In this document: piece after piece, positions 42,965-52,586 of the stretch
Numbering within the stretch: the first letter of the stretch is position 1
Layout: each line of letters opens with the position of its first letter
Origin: Streptomyces sp. NRRL F-5727
GTDB lineage: Bacteria; Actinomycetota; Actinomycetes; Streptomycetales; Streptomycetaceae
DNA: 64,000 bases
Direction of reading: 5' to 3'
NCBI RefSeq assembly: GCF_000719555.1
Contig: NZ_JOGX01000017.1
Span: forward strand, 40,597-104,596
Made by a program: the position numbers and the translations under genes
Notes under the pieces: model-generated
The model's database searches: none
What the model saw: only the letters and a program-made list of their open reading frames with translations
Told to the model about the DNA's origin: nothing

Positions 42965-44767
42965 GTGGCCGGGCGTATCGAGGATTACGCACTCATCGGA
43001 GACATGCAGACCGCGGCGCTGGTCTGCCGGGACGGCAGCGTCGACTGGCTCTGTCTGCCCCGCTTCGACTCGCACGCGATCTTCGCGGGGCTGCTCGGCA
43101 CCGAGGAGCACGGCTTCTGGAGGGTGGGCCCGGCCGGCCCGGCCGACGCCGAACCGGCCCCCGCCGACCGCCGCCGCTACCGGGGCGACTCGCTGATCCT
43201 GGAGTCCGAGTGGGACACCCCGCGCGGCACGGTCCGGGTGACCGACTTCATGCCGCCGCGTGACGGCGCCCCCCAGCTGATCCGGATCGTGGAGGGGATC
43301 AGCGGCCGGGTGCCGATGCGCTCGGCGCTGCGGATGCGGTTCAGCTACGGCCGGATCGTGCCCTGGGTGCACAAGGTCGGCGACCGCACGGTCGCGGTGG
43401 CCGGGCCCGACTCCGTCTGGCTCGACACCGACGCCGAGACCCACGGCGAGCACCTGACCACCTACTCCGAGTTCACCGTCACCCCCGGCGACCGGGTCGC
43501 CTTCACGCTGTCCTGGCAGCCCTCGCACAAGGAGCCGCCGGCGCTGCCGGACCCCGAGGGCTCCCTGGAGGCGACGGCCGGCTTCTGGCGCGAGTGGGTG
43601 GGGCACTGCACGTACCACGGCCCCTACCGGGAGGCCGTGGTCCGCTCCCTGATCACCCTGAAGGCACTGACGTACGCGCCGACCGGCGGGATCGTCGCCG
43701 CGCCGACGACCTCCCTGCCGGAGGAGATCGGCGGCGTGCGGAACTGGGACTACCGCTACACCTGGCTGCGGGACGCGGCCATCACCCTCTCCTCGATGCT
43801 GCGCACCGGCTACCGCGAGGAGGCCCGCGCCTGGCGGGACTGGCTGCTCCGCGCCGTCGCGGGCGACCCGGAGAACCTGCAGATCATGTACGGCATCGCG
43901 GGCGAGCGGGAGCTCGGCGAGGCGGAGCTGGACTGGCTGCCGGGGTACGAGAACTCGGGCCCGGTCCGGGTCGGCAACGGCGCCGCGAGCCAGCTCCAGC
44001 TCGACGTGTACGGCGAGGTCACCGAGGCCCTGCACCTGGCCCACATGACCGGCCTGTCCCGCAACGACTACGCCTCCCTGCTCCAGATCAAGCTGATCCA
44101 GTACCTGGAGAAGAACTGGAACCAGCCCGACGAGGGCATCTGGGAGGTCCGCGGCCCGCGCCGGCACTTCACCCACTCCAAGGTGATGGCCTGGGTGGCG
44201 GTGGACCGCACCATCAAGCTGATCGAGTCCGGGGACGCGGACGGGCCGCTGGAGCGCTGGCGCGAGCTGCGCGACGAGATCCACCGGGACGTCTGCGAGC
44301 GGGGCTACGACAAGGAGCGGAACACCTTCACCCAGTCGTACGGCTCCAAGGAGCTGGACGCCTCGCTGCTGCTGATCCCGCAGATGGGCTTCCTGCCGCC
44401 GGACGACAAGCGGGTGATCGGCACGATCGAGGCGATCCAGCGGGAGCTGTCCACCGAGGACGGCTTCGTGCTGCGCTATCCGACGGCCGGCGAGGAGGCC
44501 GGCGTCGACGGCCTGGAGGGCGACGAGGGCGCGTTCCTCGCCTGCTCCTTCTGGCTCGCCGACGACCTGGCGATGATCGGCCGGGTCGACGAGGCCCGCA
44601 CCCTCTTCGAGAAGCTGCTCTCGCTCCGCAACGACCTGGGGCTGCTCGCCGAGGAGTGGGACCCGCGGCTGCAGCGGCAGGTGGGCAACTTCCCGCAGGC
44701 GTTCAGCCACGTGCCGCTGATCGACACCGCGCTGCGGCTGACCGCGAGCGGCGCCTACGGCGGCTGA
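42965..44767 (+). CDS. Glycoside hydrolase family 15 protein (trehalase/glucoamylase-like)
   Basis: A 600-aa cytoplasmic enzyme. The N-terminal beta-sandwich begins AGRIEDYALIGDMQTAALVCRDGSVDWLCLPRFDS, the GH15 lead-in shared by actinobacterial trehalases. The (alpha/alpha)6 barrel has NWDYRYTWLRDAAITLSSMLRTGY and GIWEVRGPRRHFTHSKVMAWVAVDR with a candidate catalytic Glu in WEVR. A second acid is in EEWDPRLQRQVGNFPQAFSHV. It probably hydrolyses trehalose or an alpha-glucan. GTG at 42965 is preferred (GGAG 8 nt upstream) over GTG at 42956. Confidence 0.92.
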   Translation: MAGRIEDYALIGDMQTAALVCRDGSVDWLCLPRFDSHAIFAGLLGTEEHGFWRVGPAGPADAEPAPADRRRYRGDSLILESEWDTPRGTVRVTDFMPPRDGAPQLIRIVEGISGRVPMRSALRMRFSYGRIVPWVHKVGDRTVAVAGPDSVWLDTDAETHGEHLTTYSEFTVTPGDRVAFTLSWQPSHKEPPALPDPEGSLEATAGFWREWVGHCTYHGPYREAVVRSLITLKALTYAPTGGIVAAPTTSLPEEIGGVRNWDYRYTWLRDAAITLSSMLRTGYREEARAWRDWLLRAVAGDPENLQIMYGIAGERELGEAELDWLPGYENSGPVRVGNGAASQLQLDVYGEVTEALHLAHMTGLSRNDYASLLQIKLIQYLEKNWNQPDEGIWEVRGPRRHFTHSKVMAWVAVDRTIKLIESGDADGPLERWRELRDEIHRDVCERGYDKERNTFTQSYGSKELDASLLLIPQMGFLPPDDKRVIGTIEAIQRELSTEDGFVLRYPTAGEEAGVDGLEGDEGAFLACSFWLADDLAMIGRVDEARTLFEKLLSLRNDLGLLAEEWDPRLQRQVGNFPQAFSHVPLIDTALRLTASGAYGG

Positions 44768-44835
44768 GGGGCGCCCTCCGGGGGCCGGACCTACGATGAA
44801 GGTGTCCTGGCCCCCGCACGAAAGGGGGGCACCCG

Positions 44836-46230
44836 ATGGCTCCCCAGTTCACCGTTCCGGACACCGCCCTGGCCGGGCTCCGCGAGGATCTGGCCGGTGA
44901 GGTCCTCGTGCCCGGGGATCCGGGCTACGACGCGGCGAGGGCCGTGCACAACGGCATGATCGACCGCCGGCCGGCCGTGATCGCGCAGTGCGCGACCCCG
45001 GCGGACGTCTCCAACGCGATCCTCTTCGGGCGCGGGACGGGGCTGCCGATCGCCGTGCGCGGCGGCGGCCACAGCGTCGCCGGGAGCTCCGTCGTCGACG
45101 GCGGTCTGGTGGTCGACCTGCGCCGGATGCACGCCGTGGTCGCGGACCCCGAGCACATGACGGTACGGGTCGAGGGCGGCGCCACGATGGGGCACCTCGA
45201 CCGTGCCACCCAGCCCTTCCGCATGGCGACCACCGGCGGCCGGGTCTCCACGACCGGCGTCGGCGGCCTCACCCTGGGCGGCGGTTCCGGCTGGCTGGAG
45301 CGGAAGTTCGGGCTCGCCTGCGACAACCTGCTCGCCGCCGAGCTGATCACGGCCGAGGGCAAGCACGTCGTCGCGAGCGCCGAGGAGAACCCGGAGCTGT
45401 TCTGGGCGCTGCACGGCGGCGGCGGCAACTTCGGCGTGGTGACCTCGCTGACGCTGCGGCTCCACGAGCTGCCGGTGATGAGCTTCGCGATGCTGCTCTT
45501 CCCGCCGCGGTCGGGACCCGACGTGGTGACGGCGTTCCGGCGGCTGGCGGAGACCATGCCGGACGAGGCGAGCGGCGGGGTGCTGTACTTCCCCGCCCCG
45601 CCCGAGCCGTTCGTGCCGGCGCACCTGGTGGGCGAGCTGGTGGCGGCGGCGCTGGTCACCTTCGCCGGGCCGGTGGCGGGCGTCCGGGAGCTGGCCGGTC
45701 CGCTGTCCGCGCTGCGGCCGGTGGTGGAGCTCGTCCAGGAGATCCCGTACGCCGATCTCCAGTGCATGATCGACGACCCGCCGGGGCTGCGGAACTACTG
45801 GTCGGCGGAGTATCTGAGCGGGCTGCCGGACGAGGCGGTGGAGGTGTACTGCGCCCGCGGTGAGCGGATCCCGGCCGGCACGGCCACCCAGCACGTGCTG
45901 TTCCCGCTGGGCGGCGCGGTGGCCCGCGGACCCGCGGAGTACCCGCTGCCGTGGCGCACCGCGCCCTGGGCCGTCCACCCGTTCGCGACCTGGGAGGATC
46001 CGGACCAGGACGGTGCGGCGGTCCAGTGGGTGCACGACGTGCGGACGGACATGCGGCCGTGGTCGACGGACGCGGTGTACCTGAACTTCATCGGTACGGA
46101 GGGCGAGCGGCGGGTGGTCGCCGGTTTCGGCGCGGACAACTACCCGCGGCTCGCCGCCGTGAAGGCCGCGTACGACCCCGACAACGTGTTCCGCCTCAAC
46201 CACAACATCGCGCCGGCGGAGGCGGCCTGA
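44836..46230 (+). CDS. FAD-binding oxidoreductase, berberine-bridge-enzyme type
   Basis: A 464-aa flavoprotein with a PCMH FAD-binding N-domain and a BBE C-terminus. PIAVRGGGHSVAGSSVVDGG contains the His for 8-alpha FAD attachment, and WLERKFGLACDNLLAAELI has a Cys placed as in bicovalent FAD enzymes. LHGGGGNFGVVTSLTLRLHEL and the C-terminal NVFRLNHNIAP are diagnostic. Such enzymes oxidise sugars, alcohols or alkaloid-like substrates with O2. A -10-like TACGAT lies at 44792-44797, and AAGGGGGG precedes the ATG. Substrate unknown. Confidence 0.93.
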   Translation: MAPQFTVPDTALAGLREDLAGEVLVPGDPGYDAARAVHNGMIDRRPAVIAQCATPADVSNAILFGRGTGLPIAVRGGGHSVAGSSVVDGGLVVDLRRMHAVVADPEHMTVRVEGGATMGHLDRATQPFRMATTGGRVSTTGVGGLTLGGGSGWLERKFGLACDNLLAAELITAEGKHVVASAEENPELFWALHGGGGNFGVVTSLTLRLHELPVMSFAMLLFPPRSGPDVVTAFRRLAETMPDEASGGVLYFPAPPEPFVPAHLVGELVAAALVTFAGPVAGVRELAGPLSALRPVVELVQEIPYADLQCMIDDPPGLRNYWSAEYLSGLPDEAVEVYCARGERIPAGTATQHVLFPLGGAVARGPAEYPLPWRTAPWAVHPFATWEDPDQDGAAVQWVHDVRTDMRPWSTDAVYLNFIGTEGERRVVAGFGADNYPRLAAVKAAYDPDNVFRLNHNIAPAEAA

Positions 46231-46233
46231 CCG

Positions 46234-47865
46234 CTACCGGAGGGCGTCGATCACCTCCCTCGCGGCCCGCTCGCCCTCGGTGGCGCCGCCCTCCATGAAG
46301 CCCTGGTAGTCGTAGGAGCAGTGCTCGCCGCCGATGTGGACGTTGCCCTGGGGGGTGCCCTCGTACCCGGCGTACCGGTGGAGGTAGCCCACCGGCCAAC
46401 AGGAGTACGCGCCGAGCGCGTTGGGGTTCCTGTGCCAGGCGGAGAGCTGGGCGCGTCCGTTCCAGGCGCGTGCGGTGCCGGGGAAGAAGGTGTCGATCCC
46501 GGCGAGGTAGCGGCTCACCAGGTTCCGCACGTACGGGTCGGACTCGGTGGAGAAGGGTCCGGCGGGGGCGAGGTTCCGGGCGAGGCTGCCGCCGTTGTAC
46601 TGGATGAGGATGCCGCCGGTGCCGCCCTGGACCTTGGTGGTGTCCCAGGTCTGCTGCACGTCCAGGTCGGTGAAGCAGTCGCCGGCGGAGACCCCGGGCC
46701 AGGCGCCGGTGCCGCGCCAGGGGCGGGTGCCGAACTGCATGTTGAGCTTGGTGCAGTAGCCCATGCGGGCGTCGCGCAGCAGGCTGGTCATGAGCGGGTC
46801 GAAGCCGGCGCGGGTCAGGTCCAGTTGCTTGAGGATCGGCAGCGGGACGCAGAGGACCGTGTGGTCGGCGGTGACGGTGCGGGTGGTGCCGCCCTCGGCG
46901 AAGGTGAGGGTCTGGGTGCCGTCGGCGTTGGCCCGGACCGCCTGGAGGGTCCAGCCCATGCGGAGGGTGCCGGGGTTCAGGGCGCCGGCGATGGCGTTCG
47001 GGAGCCGGTCGTTGCCTCCGGTGATGTGGTAGCGCTCGTTGGACAGGCCCCAGATGTTGAAGTTGCCGGGATTGGTCTGGTAGCCCATGAGCAGGACGAG
47101 GGCGAGCGAGGACTGTTCGGTGGTGTCGGCGCCGTACTCGACGTTGTAGGCGACGTCGATGAACTGCCCGAGCGGCGAGGCGTGTCCGCCGGGGACGCGG
47201 CTCTCGATCCACTCGTGGACCGACATGTTGTCGAGGGCGGTGCCGGTGGGGGTCGTCTGGTTCCAGAAGACCTCGCCCGCCTCGGAGAGGTCGCGGCGCA
47301 GCGCCTGGTAGACGCCGTTGAAGTCCTCGTCGGCCTGGTGGCGCGGGTAGTAGCCGCCGTCGAACCAGAGGACCTCCTCGGCGCCGTTGGGTCCGCCGCC
47401 GAGGAAGTCCTCGGTGGGGAGGCCGAAGCGGCGGCAGAGTTCCAGCATCTTCTTGTGGCTGGTGTCGATGAGCTCGCCGCCGATCTCGGAGGTCTGCCCG
47501 TAGGCCCAGTGGTTCCGCTGGGTCCACATCCGGCCGCCGACGCGGGCCGGGTCGGCCTCGTAGAGGACGGGGGCGAGGCCGGCGTCCTGGAGGGTGAGGG
47601 CGGCGGTGAGTCCGGCGATGCCGGCGCCGACGACCGCGATCCGGGCGTCGGACCGCACCGGCGGGTCGGGGACGGCGGCGACGGCGGGCGCGGCCGCGGC
47701 GGAGACCGCGATGCCGGCCGCGGCGGCCGCCTTGAGGAGGGTGCGGCGGCCGAGCGGATCGTTCCGCAGGCCGCGGAGCTCGTCGACCGGGAGGCCGAGC
47801 CGGCGGGCGTCGGCGTGGTCGGCGGCGAGGCGGTTCAGGAGGTGCATCGGGTTGGTGCGTGCCAT
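46234..47865 (-). CDS. Flavin monoamine oxidase family protein, Tat-exported
   Basis: A 543-aa amine oxidase. About 35 residues precede a twin-arginine signal (DPLGRRTLLKAAAAAGIAVSAAAAPAVAAV), so export in folded, FAD-loaded form is likely. FAD motifs are RIAVVGAGIAGLTAALTLQDAGL at the N-terminus of the mature enzyme and VHIGGEHCSYDYQGFMEGGATEGERAA near the C-terminus. It should oxidise an amine to the imine with H2O2 release. CAGGAG precedes the ATG. It follows the APC permease gene by about 60 bp in the same direction, pointing to a shared amine substrate. Confidence 0.92.
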   Translation of the reverse strand: MARTNPMHLLNRLAADHADARRLGLPVDELRGLRNDPLGRRTLLKAAAAAGIAVSAAAAPAVAAVPDPPVRSDARIAVVGAGIAGLTAALTLQDAGLAPVLYEADPARVGGRMWTQRNHWAYGQTSEIGGELIDTSHKKMLELCRRFGLPTEDFLGGGPNGAEEVLWFDGGYYPRHQADEDFNGVYQALRRDLSEAGEVFWNQTTPTGTALDNMSVHEWIESRVPGGHASPLGQFIDVAYNVEYGADTTEQSSLALVLLMGYQTNPGNFNIWGLSNERYHITGGNDRLPNAIAGALNPGTLRMGWTLQAVRANADGTQTLTFAEGGTTRTVTADHTVLCVPLPILKQLDLTRAGFDPLMTSLLRDARMGYCTKLNMQFGTRPWRGTGAWPGVSAGDCFTDLDVQQTWDTTKVQGGTGGILIQYNGGSLARNLAPAGPFSTESDPYVRNLVSRYLAGIDTFFPGTARAWNGRAQLSAWHRNPNALGAYSCWPVGYLHRYAGYEGTPQGNVHIGGEHCSYDYQGFMEGGATEGERAAREVIDALR

Positions 47866-47926
47866 GGGGCGCTCCTGGAGTGGTGGGGGTTCGGCCGGTG
47901 GCGGTGCCGGCCGTACGGCCGCGGGG

Positions 47927-49450
47927 TCAGCCGTGGGCGGCGGTGACGGGTTCCGTCTGCTCGTCGTCGCGTTCGGCGGCGTCCTCCAGGACGATCCGGC
48001 CGATGATCTCGTACCGCGCGGGCTGCTTGGCCTTGAGATAGAGGCCGAGGCCGAGGCCGCCGAAGAAGACGGCGCCGACGATCCACGGGATGGCCTTGAA
48101 GAAGAGGGAGTCGGCGGCGAGTCCGGCGGCGGTCTCCATGTTGACGACGAGGAGGACGACGACGGCGGTCATGCCGATGCCGCCGAGGAGCGGCGCCGTG
48201 AGGGTCCTGAACCAGTGCCGGTCCTCGGGGTGGTTCTTGCGGAAGTAGCCGATGACGGCGAAGGAGCAGAGGGTCTGCACGATGAGGATGGCCATCGTGC
48301 CGAGGATCGCGAGCAGCGTGTAGAGGTGGATGTAGGGGTCCTGGCCGGTGAGCCAGAAGGCGCCGACGAGGAGGACGGCGATGGCGCTCTGCACGAAGGA
48401 GGCGAGGTACGGGGAGCCGTGCCGGGGGTGGGTGCGGCCCAGCGCCGGGTGGAGGAAGCCCTCGCGGCCGATGGCGTAGAGGTAGCGGGAGGCGCACTGG
48501 TGGAAGGCCATGCCGCAGGCGAAGGAGCCGGTGAGCAGCAGCCACTGGAAGGCGTCGACGGCCCAGGCGCCGATGAAGGTCTGGGTGGGGGCGAAGAAGA
48601 GGTCGAGCGGGCTGGTCGAGGAGGACAGCTTCACGGAGCCGGTCAGGCCGTTGCCGGCGATCGTCATCCAGGAGACGTAGATGTAGAAGAGGCCGACGCC
48701 GATGACGGAGATGAGGGTGGCGCGGGGGATGACGCGCTTGGGGTCGCGGGACTCCTCGCCGTACATGGCGGTGGACTCGAAGCCGACCCAGGACCAGAAG
48801 GCGAAGAAGAGGCCGAGGCCCGCGGAGGCGCCGGTGAAGGCGTTCTTCGGGTTGATCGGCTCGACGGGGATGCCGTCCGGGCCTCCGCCGTGGATCAGGA
48901 CGGCGGTGGCGACCGCGAAGAGGACGGCGATCTCCGCGATGAGCATGACGCCGAGCGCCTTGGCGGTGAGGTTGATGTCGAAGTACGACAGCACGGCGGT
49001 GACGGCCAGCATGACGGCCGCGTACAGGATCCAGGGCAGGTCGACGCCGAGCTGGTCGGCGACGGTGGTCTTCGCGAAGTAGGCGAAGACGCCGACGATG
49101 GACGCCTCGAAGACGATGTAGGCGAGGACGGCGAGCATGCCGGAGGCCATGCCGGCGATCCGGCCGAGGCCGTGCGAGATGTAGCCGTAGAAGGCGCCGG
49201 CGGCGGTGATCCGCTTGGCCATAGCCACGTAGCCGACGGAGAAGACGGTCAGGACGAGGGTGGCGAAGAGGTAGCCGGCGGGGGCGCCCGTGCCGTTGCC
49301 GAAGCCGACGGCGATGGGGAGGTTGCCGGTCATGGCCGTGATCGGCGCGGCGGTGGCCACGGCCATGAAGACGACGCCGACGAGCCCGACGGAGTTCGCC
49401 TTGAGCCGGTCCACGCGCGGGGCCGGCTGCGGGGTGGAGGTATCTGCCAT
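47927..49450 (-). CDS. APC superfamily amino-acid/amine permease
   Basis: A 507-aa membrane protein with about 12-13 helices. The first helices carry VGLVGVVFMAVATAAPITAMTGNLPIAVGFGNG, the APC TM1 unwound-helix signature with GxG. FAFWSWVGFESTAMYGEESRDPKRVIPRA is the typical TM6-loop region. The C-terminal tail is acidic. The ATG at 49450 begins MADTSTPQP; no clear SD is present. It is divergent from the PucR regulator and upstream of the monoamine oxidase, which together suggest uptake and oxidation of an amine such as putrescine. Confidence 0.9.
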   Translation of the reverse strand: MADTSTPQPAPRVDRLKANSVGLVGVVFMAVATAAPITAMTGNLPIAVGFGNGTGAPAGYLFATLVLTVFSVGYVAMAKRITAAGAFYGYISHGLGRIAGMASGMLAVLAYIVFEASIVGVFAYFAKTTVADQLGVDLPWILYAAVMLAVTAVLSYFDINLTAKALGVMLIAEIAVLFAVATAVLIHGGGPDGIPVEPINPKNAFTGASAGLGLFFAFWSWVGFESTAMYGEESRDPKRVIPRATLISVIGVGLFYIYVSWMTIAGNGLTGSVKLSSSTSPLDLFFAPTQTFIGAWAVDAFQWLLLTGSFACGMAFHQCASRYLYAIGREGFLHPALGRTHPRHGSPYLASFVQSAIAVLLVGAFWLTGQDPYIHLYTLLAILGTMAILIVQTLCSFAVIGYFRKNHPEDRHWFRTLTAPLLGGIGMTAVVVLLVVNMETAAGLAADSLFFKAIPWIVGAVFFGGLGLGLYLKAKQPARYEIIGRIVLEDAAERDDEQTEPVTAAHG

Positions 49451-49609
49451 GGCGGGAGAGCATCCACCGGAGTGACGTAGGCCACAAGCGACATTCGGTC
49501 GTACAAATCCCGCCGCGCCACGACGAGTTGTCGCCCCTGTGTGCGATCGGACCCGCCCCGTGACCGTGGTGAGATGTCCAGGAAACACCATCGGCGATAG
49601 CGTCCGCCC

Positions 49610-51232
49610 ATGGACACGCAGGGCGGCATCACCGTACAACGGGCACTCGAACTGCCGGGGCTCCGCAGCGGCCTCCCGGAGGTCGTCGCCTGCGCCGACC
49701 GGCTCCAGCGCACCGTGCGGTGGGTGCACGCGGGCGAGGTGCCCAACATCGCGTCCCTGCTGAAGGGCGGCGAGCTGCTGCTGACCACCGGTCTCGGCCT
49801 GGGCACCCGTCCGGCCGAGCAGCGGGCCTTCGTGCGGCGCCTCGCCGACCGGGGCATCGCGGCCCTCGTCGTGGAGCTCGGCCCGCGCTTCGCCCGGCTG
49901 CCGGCGACGATAGTGGAGACCGCCCGGGCCGCCGGGCTGCCGCTGGTCCAGCTCCACCGCGAGGTGCCGTTCGTCACGGTGACGGAGGAGATCCACACCG
50001 AGATCGTCAACGGCCACTACGCGCTCCAGCGGCAGGCCGAGGAGATCCACCGGCAGTGCACGGAGGCGCTGCTCGGCGGCGGCGGGGTGCCCCAGGTCCT
50101 GCGGATCCTCTCCGACTTCGCCGCGAACCCGGTCTTCCTGGAGACCGCCGACGGGCAGCTGCTGTACGCGGCGGGCACCGAGTCCGGTCCGGCCGACCCG
50201 CTGCAGGTGTGGGACGGGCTCCGCGGCCAGCGCGCGGCCCGCGAGTCGGGCCCGCCGACCGGCACGGTCCTCGTCGACGTCCCCGGCGGAGGCCCCGGCA
50301 CGGGCTCGGTGCGGGCCCGGCTGGTGCTGCTCGCGGTCTCCGGCGCCCTCTCCCCCGTCCACCGGATGGCCGCCGAGCGGGCCGCGGGCCTCCTCGCGGT
50401 CGTCCTGATGCAGGCCCGGCAGGAGGAGGAGCTGGCGGCGCGCGGCCGCGGCGACTTCCTGACGGATCTGGCGGAGGGCCGGATCTCGGCGGAGGACGCG
50501 CCGGCGCAGGCCCGTGTCCTCGGCTTCCGGCCGGGCGAGGGGCCGCTGCTGCCGGTCGTGATGCGGCTGGCCCCCGAGCTCTCCCCGTCCGGTAGCTGGG
50601 CGCTGCTCGCCCGCGCCGTCCACGAGGAGCTGTCCTCGGTCGGCGTGCCCGCGCTCCTCGGCGTCCGCCCGGTCGAGGGCCGCGTCCCGGTCCTGCTCGG
50701 CCTGCGCTCCGAGTCGGAGCGGACGGCGGTCGCCGACCGGGTCGCGGCGGCGCTGCGGGCCGGGGTGGAGCGGGCCGGTCTGGAGGGCGCCGGGGCGCAT
50801 CCGCCGGTCGTGGTGGTCGGGATGGCCGGCGGCTGGGCGGCCGCGTCGGCGGGGCTGCGGCACGCGGCGGAGACGGCCACGGCGGCGCAGGGCCTGACGG
50901 ACCGCCCCTGGTACGACGCCCGGCGGCTCGACATCGACCTGCTGCTGTGGCGGCTGCGCGACCACCCGGACCTGGCGGCCTTCGTCGACCGCGCGATCGG
51001 CCCGCTCCGGGACCACGACCGCGCCTCCCGGCCGCCGCTGCTGCCCACGCTGGAGACGTATCTGGCGCACGCGGGCCGCAAGGCGGAGACGGCGCGCGAG
51101 CTGCACCTCAACCGCCAGACGCTCTACAACCGGCTGGCCCGCATCTCCGAGCTCCTCGGCACGGACCTGGACGACCCGCAGACCGTCCTGGCCCTCTCCC
51201 TGGCCCTACGAGCCCGCCGCCACACGCCGTGA
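49610..51232 (+). CDS. PucR family transcriptional regulator
   Basis: A 540-aa regulator. The N-terminal PucR domain has VRWVHAGEVPNIASLLKGGELLLTTG. The middle GGDEF-like region is degenerate. The C-terminal HTH_30 is THRARELHLNRQTLYNRLARISELLGTDLDDPQTVLALSLALRA-like (ARELHLNRQTLYNRL seen). PucR proteins activate or repress purine, amine or amino-acid catabolic genes, usually their divergent neighbours; here those are the APC permease and monoamine oxidase. TAGCGT lies 6 nt before the ATG with no SD, consistent with a leaderless message. Confidence 0.93.
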   Translation: MDTQGGITVQRALELPGLRSGLPEVVACADRLQRTVRWVHAGEVPNIASLLKGGELLLTTGLGLGTRPAEQRAFVRRLADRGIAALVVELGPRFARLPATIVETARAAGLPLVQLHREVPFVTVTEEIHTEIVNGHYALQRQAEEIHRQCTEALLGGGGVPQVLRILSDFAANPVFLETADGQLLYAAGTESGPADPLQVWDGLRGQRAARESGPPTGTVLVDVPGGGPGTGSVRARLVLLAVSGALSPVHRMAAERAAGLLAVVLMQARQEEELAARGRGDFLTDLAEGRISAEDAPAQARVLGFRPGEGPLLPVVMRLAPELSPSGSWALLARAVHEELSSVGVPALLGVRPVEGRVPVLLGLRSESERTAVADRVAAALRAGVERAGLEGAGAHPPVVVVGMAGGWAAASAGLRHAAETATAAQGLTDRPWYDARRLDIDLLLWRLRDHPDLAAFVDRAIGPLRDHDRASRPPLLPTLETYLAHAGRKAETARELHLNRQTLYNRLARISELLGTDLDDPQTVLALSLALRARRHTP

Positions 51233-51245
51233 CCCGCACCGGGGG

Positions 51246-52334
51246 CTAGCGGGCCGCCAGTTCGTCGTAGACGCTCAGGACGTGCGCGATGGTGTCGTCC
51301 TCCGTCGGCCACGTCCCGGCCTGGACGCGTCCCGCCGCCGCGAGGTCCATCCGCCGCTCCTCGTCCTCCAGGAGGCCCCGGACGGCCGCGGCGAGGGCGT
51401 CGGCGTCGCCGTACGGCACGAGTTCCGCGGCGTCGCCGACGAGTTCGGGGATTCCGCCGACGGCGGTGGCGACCAGCGGGACGCCGAGCCGGAGCGCCTC
51501 CTGGGCGAGCAGGGAGCGCGACTCCCAGCGGGACGGCAGCACCGCGACGTCCGCGGCGGCCAGCAGTTCGGCGACGTCGTCGCGGCGCCCGACGATCCGG
51601 ACGGCGAGCCCTTCGGCGACGATCCGCCGCTGGAGCGCGGCCCGTTCGCGGCCCTCGCCGGCGATGACGAGCAGCGGCTGCGGGTCGAGCTCCCGCCACG
51701 CGCGGGCCGCGTCGAGCAGCGTCCCGTACCCGCGTCCGGGTTCGAGCGCGCCGACGGCCATCAGCAGCGGCCGGTCGACGGCGCCGAGTTCGGCCCTGGC
51801 CTTGCCGTCGTGGAGGCAGACGGGCCCGCGCGCGGCGGGCACGGTGACCGGGGCGAGCCGCGCGTCGCGGGCGCCGCGCCGCCGGGCCCGGTCGACGAGT
51901 TCCGAGGAGGTGCCGAGGACGACGGCGGCCGCCCGCGCGGTCCGGCGTTCCAGGAGCCGTACGAGCCCGCCCAGGGGCCCGTCGGTGTGCGGGCGGCCGT
52001 GCCAGGTGGTGACGAGCGGGGTGCGGGCGAGCCCGACGCCGCCGGAGACGGCGAGCGCGGCCCGGACGGAGGCGTGCAGGCCGTGCGCGTGGACGACGTC
52101 GGCGCCGATGCAGGCGTTGCGGAGCACGGCGACGGTCGCGGGGTCGTTGCGGCGGGGCAGCGGCACGACGTGCGCGCCGGCCCCCGAGTAGTCGTAGAGA
52201 CGGTCGAGTTCGGCCGGAGCGCACACGGTCACCCGGACGCCCCTCGCCACCAGCCCCGCGGCAAGTGATCGGACGTGCGCGCTGCTGCCCGCGCTGCCGC
52301 CGCCCAGCACCTGGACCGTACGGAGCTGTGTCAC
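51246..52334 (-). CDS. Glycosyltransferase family 4 protein
   Basis: A 362-aa GT-B enzyme. N-terminal VQVLGGGSAGSSAHVRSLAAGLVARGVRVTV holds the donor-side GGG/S loop. ADVVHAHGLHASVRAAL and VTTWHGRPHTDGP are typical of GT4 N-domains. The C-domain has VGALEPGRGYGTLLDAARAW and PSRWESRSLLAQEALRLGVPLVATAVGG with the E-x7-E motif. GTG start at 52334; upstream CATCCT resembles a -10 but is not a clean TAnnnT. It may glycosylate a lipid or polymer. No partner genes are adjacent. Confidence 0.85.
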   Translation of the reverse strand: MTQLRTVQVLGGGSAGSSAHVRSLAAGLVARGVRVTVCAPAELDRLYDYSGAGAHVVPLPRRNDPATVAVLRNACIGADVVHAHGLHASVRAALAVSGGVGLARTPLVTTWHGRPHTDGPLGGLVRLLERRTARAAAVVLGTSSELVDRARRRGARDARLAPVTVPAARGPVCLHDGKARAELGAVDRPLLMAVGALEPGRGYGTLLDAARAWRELDPQPLLVIAGEGRERAALQRRIVAEGLAVRIVGRRDDVAELLAAADVAVLPSRWESRSLLAQEALRLGVPLVATAVGGIPELVGDAAELVPYGDADALAAAVRGLLEDEERRMDLAAAGRVQAGTWPTEDDTIAHVLSVYDELAAR

Positions 52335-52476
52335 GCGCCCAAGGATGCCAGCCCGGGCAGCCGACCGTACGCACGTTCCGGCACCGACACCGCGTCGTTC
52401 CCGTGTCCGAGCACCGCCCCGTCCTCCGGTTTCACCCGTCCGAGCGAGCGCGCGCCCTCACGGCGCGCGCCCCCAC

Positions 52477-52585
52477 TCGCATCGAGGCCCCGGGCCCCGG
52501 CCACGCGCGTCGAGGCACCGGACCCCGGCCACGCGCGTCGAGGCCCCGGGCCCCGGCCACGCGCGTCGAGCCGCCGGGGCCCCGG
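52477..52585. repeat. Array of 28-bp direct repeats downstream of recN
   Basis: Three full 28-bp units (52477-52504, 52505-52532, 52533-52560) and a partial fourth (52561-52585) share the core TCGAGGCCCCGGGCCCCGGC, with few substitutions. They lie head to tail between the end of recN and the start of the divergently placed glycosyltransferase region. There are no spacers, so this is not CRISPR. Each unit contains the near-palindrome CCCCGGGCCCCGG and could form structure. Confidence 0.85.
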
Positions 52586-52586
52586 A

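Noticed and set aside
52477..52585. Possible CRISPR array
   Set aside because: Units abut with no unique spacers and differ by substitutions. There are no cas genes.
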